Below are positions 6,858-9,566 of a stretch of 9,566 bases of DNA, one piece after another. How positions within the stretch are numbered: position 1 is the first letter of the stretch; every line of letters begins with the position of its first letter. The notes below the pieces were generated by a model. That model was not told where the DNA came from. It saw nothing but the letters and a program-made list of their open reading frames with translations, and ran no database searches. A program made the position numbers and the translations under genes. The stretch comes from Bacteroidota bacterium (GTDB lineage Bacteria; Bacteroidota; Bacteroidia; Flavobacteriales; Flavobacteriaceae): assembly GCA_023386255.1 (NCBI GenBank), contig JAEWKB010000128.1:1-9566 (forward strand). The letters are read 5' to 3'.

Positions 6858-7078
6858 GTTATTTTTTGTACTAAAATACGGTTGTAATGTTATATTATGG
6901 TTTTAATAATTTAACAATTTTAGCGCAATTAAGAATTATTTGTTTATTAAATATTCCGAATTAACAATAAAATCATAAAGAATTAATTGTAAAAATACTT
7001 TTTTAGTAAAAATATTGCGTATTAAAATTGCATTAACATATTTTTTAATTTTATTAACTTTTAATTAATAATTATTTT
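6858..7078. other. AT-rich intergenic region before the large secreted protein
   Basis: About 220 nt of strongly AT-rich sequence, with runs of A and T and very few G or C, lie between the terminator and the ATG at 7079. I see no open frame with coding character, no tRNA-like fold, no clear inverted repeat with a GC stem, and no riboswitch core. It should hold the promoter and the untranslated leader of the downstream gene. The last 40 nt (TTTTAATTTTATTAAC and similar) are unstructured A/T, typical of leaders without a Shine-Dalgarno site in this phylum. Confidence 0.7.
7015..7046 (+). promoter_or_regulatory. Weak candidate promoter for the secreted modular protein
   Basis: TTG at 7015-7017 and TATTTTTT at 7039-7046 are 21 nt apart and approach the Bacteroidota pattern TTG-N19-21-TAnnTTTG, with the final G replaced by T. 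In such an AT-rich stretch near-matches are expected by chance, so this is only a suggestion; no exact TAnnTTTG was found in the intergenic region. Confidence 0.22.
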
Positions 7079-9566
7079 ATGAAAAAAATTACTTTTTTGA
7101 TTGCGTTTATGCTGGCAGCAGTTTCGCCAGGATATGCGCAGTTTGTGAGTAACTATGTGTTCTCACAATCAACGGGTAATGCGTACACTCCTATAACGGG
7201 GGGAACGGCTTTGGTGTCATGTGACGGTTGTGGAACCACATATGACGGACAGAGCTATTTTGTTACGCTGCCTACGCCTTTTACTTTTAACGGAGCAGCG
7301 GTCTCTACAGTAACCATGAGGGTTGATGGCTCTCTGGCACTGGGTACTGCCGCGGCGGCTACAAACAGTACTTCGCCTATTAGCGCTACTACTACGGCAC
7401 CGGGTATTATTTCAGCCCTTGGTATGGACCTTAGGAACACTACCATAACGGGGCAGCCGTATGAGCTTAGGTGGGAGGATACTGGTACTGAATACGTTTT
7501 CCAGTGGAAAAACGCATCGCGCTGGAGCCAGAACACTGCGGAAAGGTTTAACTTCCAGGTAAGGATCAATAAGGCTACAGGTGTTATCAACATTGCATAT
7601 GGAGATATGATAACCATTGCAGCCAGTACAACCTACCAGCCTGAAGTTGGTTTGAGAGGGGCTACAAATGCCGACTATAACAACAGGGTTCTTACCACTA
7701 CTGTACCTGATGCTACACCATCATGGGATGATACGGCAAGGGGGACATCAAACTCTGATAAAGTAAGGTTTACAACAGGTTCGCCTGCTGCAACACCAAT
7801 ATCAGGCCTTATATATACTTATACACCTCCTGCTGCATGTTCAGGCATGCCTGTGGCAGGTACAGTAACTACCACTACTACACGTAATGTATGTTCGGGT
7901 GCCGCGCCCGGCGCTATTACAGTTAGCGGTGTATCTTCTCCGTTGCCGGGTATTACATATACTTGGGAGCAATCAACCGATAATGGCGCCAACTGGGAGG
8001 CTGCAGTAGGCGGAACCGCTACAGTAGCACCCGGTACAGCTGTAACCGCTACTTACACGCCACCTAACTTTGCAGGCGCGGCTATACAATACCGCTTAAA
8101 GATAACCTGTACAAGTACTAATGAAACAGCTTATTCAGGCATAACAACAATAAATCCTGCACAAGCGCCAACAACACAGGTAACTGCAGTGGCAGCATTT
8201 AACAGCTACAGTGCAATTACAGTATCATGGACAAATGGCAACGGCACAAGAAGAATTGTTGTTGTGAGTGAGTCGCCAATTGTAGATCCTGTAGATGCTA
8301 CGGGAATTCCTGCTATAACAGGCACTGCAGCCTGGGCAAATGCCGGCCAGCAGGTTGTATACGAAGGTACAGGCAGCAGTGCTACTATTACCGGCCTTGC
8401 CTGCGCTACAACATACTATATTAAAGTATATGAATACTTCAGGTGCGGTTCAGGTCCTTATGATGTATATTTCAATACATCAACAGGTACAAACGTGGCT
8501 ACAGTTACTATGCTTGCCGCCACAAAACCAATTCCTGAAACAGCAGCCCTTACCGGTTACACAGGATCAAACCTTCATGCCGTTCAGTCTGGCTGGTTTG
8601 AAGCAGCCATTCCTACAACAGCAGGAACTACGCCTGCTATGGCAAATCCGCTTGGTATCACTTCAAACTGGACCAGTGCTACAGCACTTGGTATTACTAC
8701 AGCAAGGATAAATTTATTTACCAATACAGTTAATGCCTGGATAGTAAGCCCTAAAATGGAGCTTACAGCCGACAGCAGGCTTGTATTTAAAGCTGCTATA
8801 ACCGATTACAGTTCTTCAGCTGCAGGTACTACTTCCGCCGATCCGGGCAGGATGCAGGGTACAGATGATAAGGTTAATATATTGATATCTACTGACGATT
8901 GTGGAGATGCATGGGAAATACTTCATACTTTTGATGCTTCTAATACCACTACACTTACCAATGCACTTCAGAATTTCGTTTTCGACCTTTCTGATTATAC
9001 AGGACAAACAGTACAGATAGCTTTCCAGGGAACTGACGGGCCGCTTGACGATACACCTGATTATGAATTCCATATTGGAGGCATTGTAATTGAAGAAACA
9101 CCGCAATGTGATGACCCTGCATTACTTCCTGCAGGAACTGTTACAAAAAACAGTGCGGTTATATCATGGAATGTTCCTACTGCCGGTACACCGACAGGTT
9201 ATGAGTATGTAGTTAGCACTACAAATACTGCCCCTGTAACAGCAGGTACAGCAGTTACAGGCACCAGTGCAACAGTAAACTCATTACTGCCATCTACAAC
9301 TTATTATGTATTTGTGAGGACAGTATGCGGTTCTACTTTCAGCGAATGGTCTCCATCTATGTCATTCACTACACTATGTGAATATCCTGAAATTTCAGCT
9401 ACAACTCCTGCAGCAATTTGCGGGCAGGGTAGTGCTACAATAGGTGCTAATGTAAGCGCAGGTGGTTTACTAACATGGTATGATGCCGCTACCGGTGGTA
9501 ACATTGTAGGTACAGGTACTACATTTACTACTCCAGTATTAAGCGCAACTACCAACTATTATGTAG
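7079..9566 (+). CDS. Large secreted modular surface protein (Fn3, Ig-like, cleaved-adhesin modules), 3' end outside window
   Basis: One frame stays open for 829 codons from the ATG to the right edge with no stop, so the protein is longer. A signal peptide is clear: MKKITFLIAFMLAAV then SPGYA, with likely cleavage before Q21. Residues 22-235 form an unassigned all-beta N-terminal domain, with a CDGC at 48-51, a 'VDGSLALG' strand and a segment ending ATGVINIAYGDM. About 254-344 is an Ig-like module with flanking cysteines and TYTWEQSTDNGANW. About 363-477 is a first Fn3 (ITVSW ... TYYIKVYEY). About 505-673 resembles the cleaved-adhesin / choice-of-anchor J jelly roll (WIVSPKMEL ... ILISTDDCGDAWE ... 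VQIAFQG ... IGGIVIEE). About 686-765 is a second Fn3 (AVISWNVP ... TTYYVFVRTVCG). From 767 an Ig-like module (LLTWYDAATGGNIVGTG ... TTNYYV) runs into the window edge. Thr, Ala and Gly dominate. Export by Sec then T9SS to the cell surface is inferred; enzyme activity is not evident. Confidence 0.88.
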   Translation, partial: MKKITFLIAFMLAAVSPGYAQFVSNYVFSQSTGNAYTPITGGTALVSCDGCGTTYDGQSYFVTLPTPFTFNGAAVSTVTMRVDGSLALGTAAAATNSTSPISATTTAPGIISALGMDLRNTTITGQPYELRWEDTGTEYVFQWKNASRWSQNTAERFNFQVRINKATGVINIAYGDMITIAASTTYQPEVGLRGATNADYNNRVLTTTVPDATPSWDDTARGTSNSDKVRFTTGSPAATPISGLIYTYTPPAACSGMPVAGTVTTTTTRNVCSGAAPGAITVSGVSSPLPGITYTWEQSTDNGANWEAAVGGTATVAPGTAVTATYTPPNFAGAAIQYRLKITCTSTNETAYSGITTINPAQAPTTQVTAVAAFNSYSAITVSWTNGNGTRRIVVVSESPIVDPVDATGIPAITGTAAWANAGQQVVYEGTGSSATITGLACATTYYIKVYEYFRCGSGPYDVYFNTSTGTNVATVTMLAATKPIPETAALTGYTGSNLHAVQSGWFEAAIPTTAGTTPAMANPLGITSNWTSATALGITTARINLFTNTVNAWIVSPKMELTADSRLVFKAAITDYSSSAAGTTSADPGRMQGTDDKVNILISTDDCGDAWEILHTFDASNTTTLTNALQNFVFDLSDYTGQTVQIAFQGTDGPLDDTPDYEFHIGGIVIEETPQCDDPALLPAGTVTKNSAVISWNVPTAGTPTGYEYVVSTTNTAPVTAGTAVTGTSATVNSLLPSTTYYVFVRTVCGSTFSEWSPSMSFTTLCEYPEISATTPAAICGQGSATIGANVSAGGLLTWYDAATGGNIVGTGTTFTTPVLSATTNYYV

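Noticed and set aside
7255..7617. Minus-strand open frame opposite the N-terminal domain of the secreted protein
   Set aside because: Low-complexity Val/Ala/Pro composition from the reverse complement of Thr/Gly-rich coding sequence; no domain and no promoter.
8340..8711. Plus-strand open frame of 123 codons in another frame of the large secreted protein
   Set aside because: It is Gln/Leu-rich because it reads the Thr/Ala/Gly codons one base out of frame; the 7079 frame runs through it uninterrupted with clear Fn3 content.
8816..9555. Minus-strand open frames opposite the adhesin and Fn3 modules
   Set aside because: Reverse shadows of the long plus-strand frame, which has consistent domain structure throughout.
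7861..9566. Recurring ACA/GGT/ACT-rich stretches as possible DNA tandem repeats or a CRISPR-like array
   Set aside because: The similarity comes from Thr/Gly/Ala codon richness; no exact repeat unit or regular spacing is seen, and the reading frame is continuous.
1..9566. A defence system, mobile element or biosynthetic cluster
   Set aside because: No transposase, integrase, nuclease, helicase or toxin-antitoxin gene, no terminal repeats and no tRNA attachment site are visible; the genes are core functions plus one surface protein.

Overview
The window reads as a chromosomal segment of a Bacteroidota bacterium, most likely a member of the Flavobacteriaceae. The evidence is the gene order (bamD, RNA polymerase omega, coaBC, DUF4835/porD, recN, enoyl reductases), the near absence of Shine-Dalgarno sequences, the TAnnTTTG-type -7 promoter boxes, and a long Thr/Ala/Gly-rich secreted protein built from Fn3, Ig-like and adhesin modules of the kind exported by the type IX secretion system (T9SS). 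All supported genes are on the + strand. I see no RNA genes, IS elements, CRISPR arrays or phage genes.

Positions 1-6813 hold a tightly packed housekeeping run. It begins with the 3' part of bamD (outer-membrane protein assembly lipoprotein), followed 6 nt later by the Bacteroidota form of the RNA polymerase omega subunit. Then comes the bifunctional coenzyme A biosynthesis gene coaBC, whose 3' end overlaps by 8 nt a DUF4835 gene (called PorD in T9SS literature and annotation). recN (DNA repair ATPase) follows. Then, behind a good candidate promoter located at the recN 3' end, come two enoyl reductases 8 nt apart: a FabV/TER-type enzyme (Tyr-X8-Lys) and a FabI-type enzyme (Tyr-X6-Lys). A strong hairpin with a T-tract follows fabI and closes the block.

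Positions 6858-7078 are a very AT-rich, gene-free stretch. From 7079 to the right edge runs one open frame of 829 codons with a clear signal peptide and a series of extracellular beta-sandwich modules. It is cut off by the window end, so any T9SS C-terminal sorting domain would lie outside.

Functionally the left block combines envelope biogenesis (BamD, PorD), cofactor and lipid synthesis (CoaBC, FabV, FabI) and core information processing (omega, RecN). The right block is a cell-surface or secreted product that such an envelope would export. I found no convincing new multi-gene system. The items most worth a second look are the two substituted catalytic positions in the CoaC half of CoaBC, the pairing of FabV and a divergent FabI, and the unassigned N-terminal domain of the large secreted protein.
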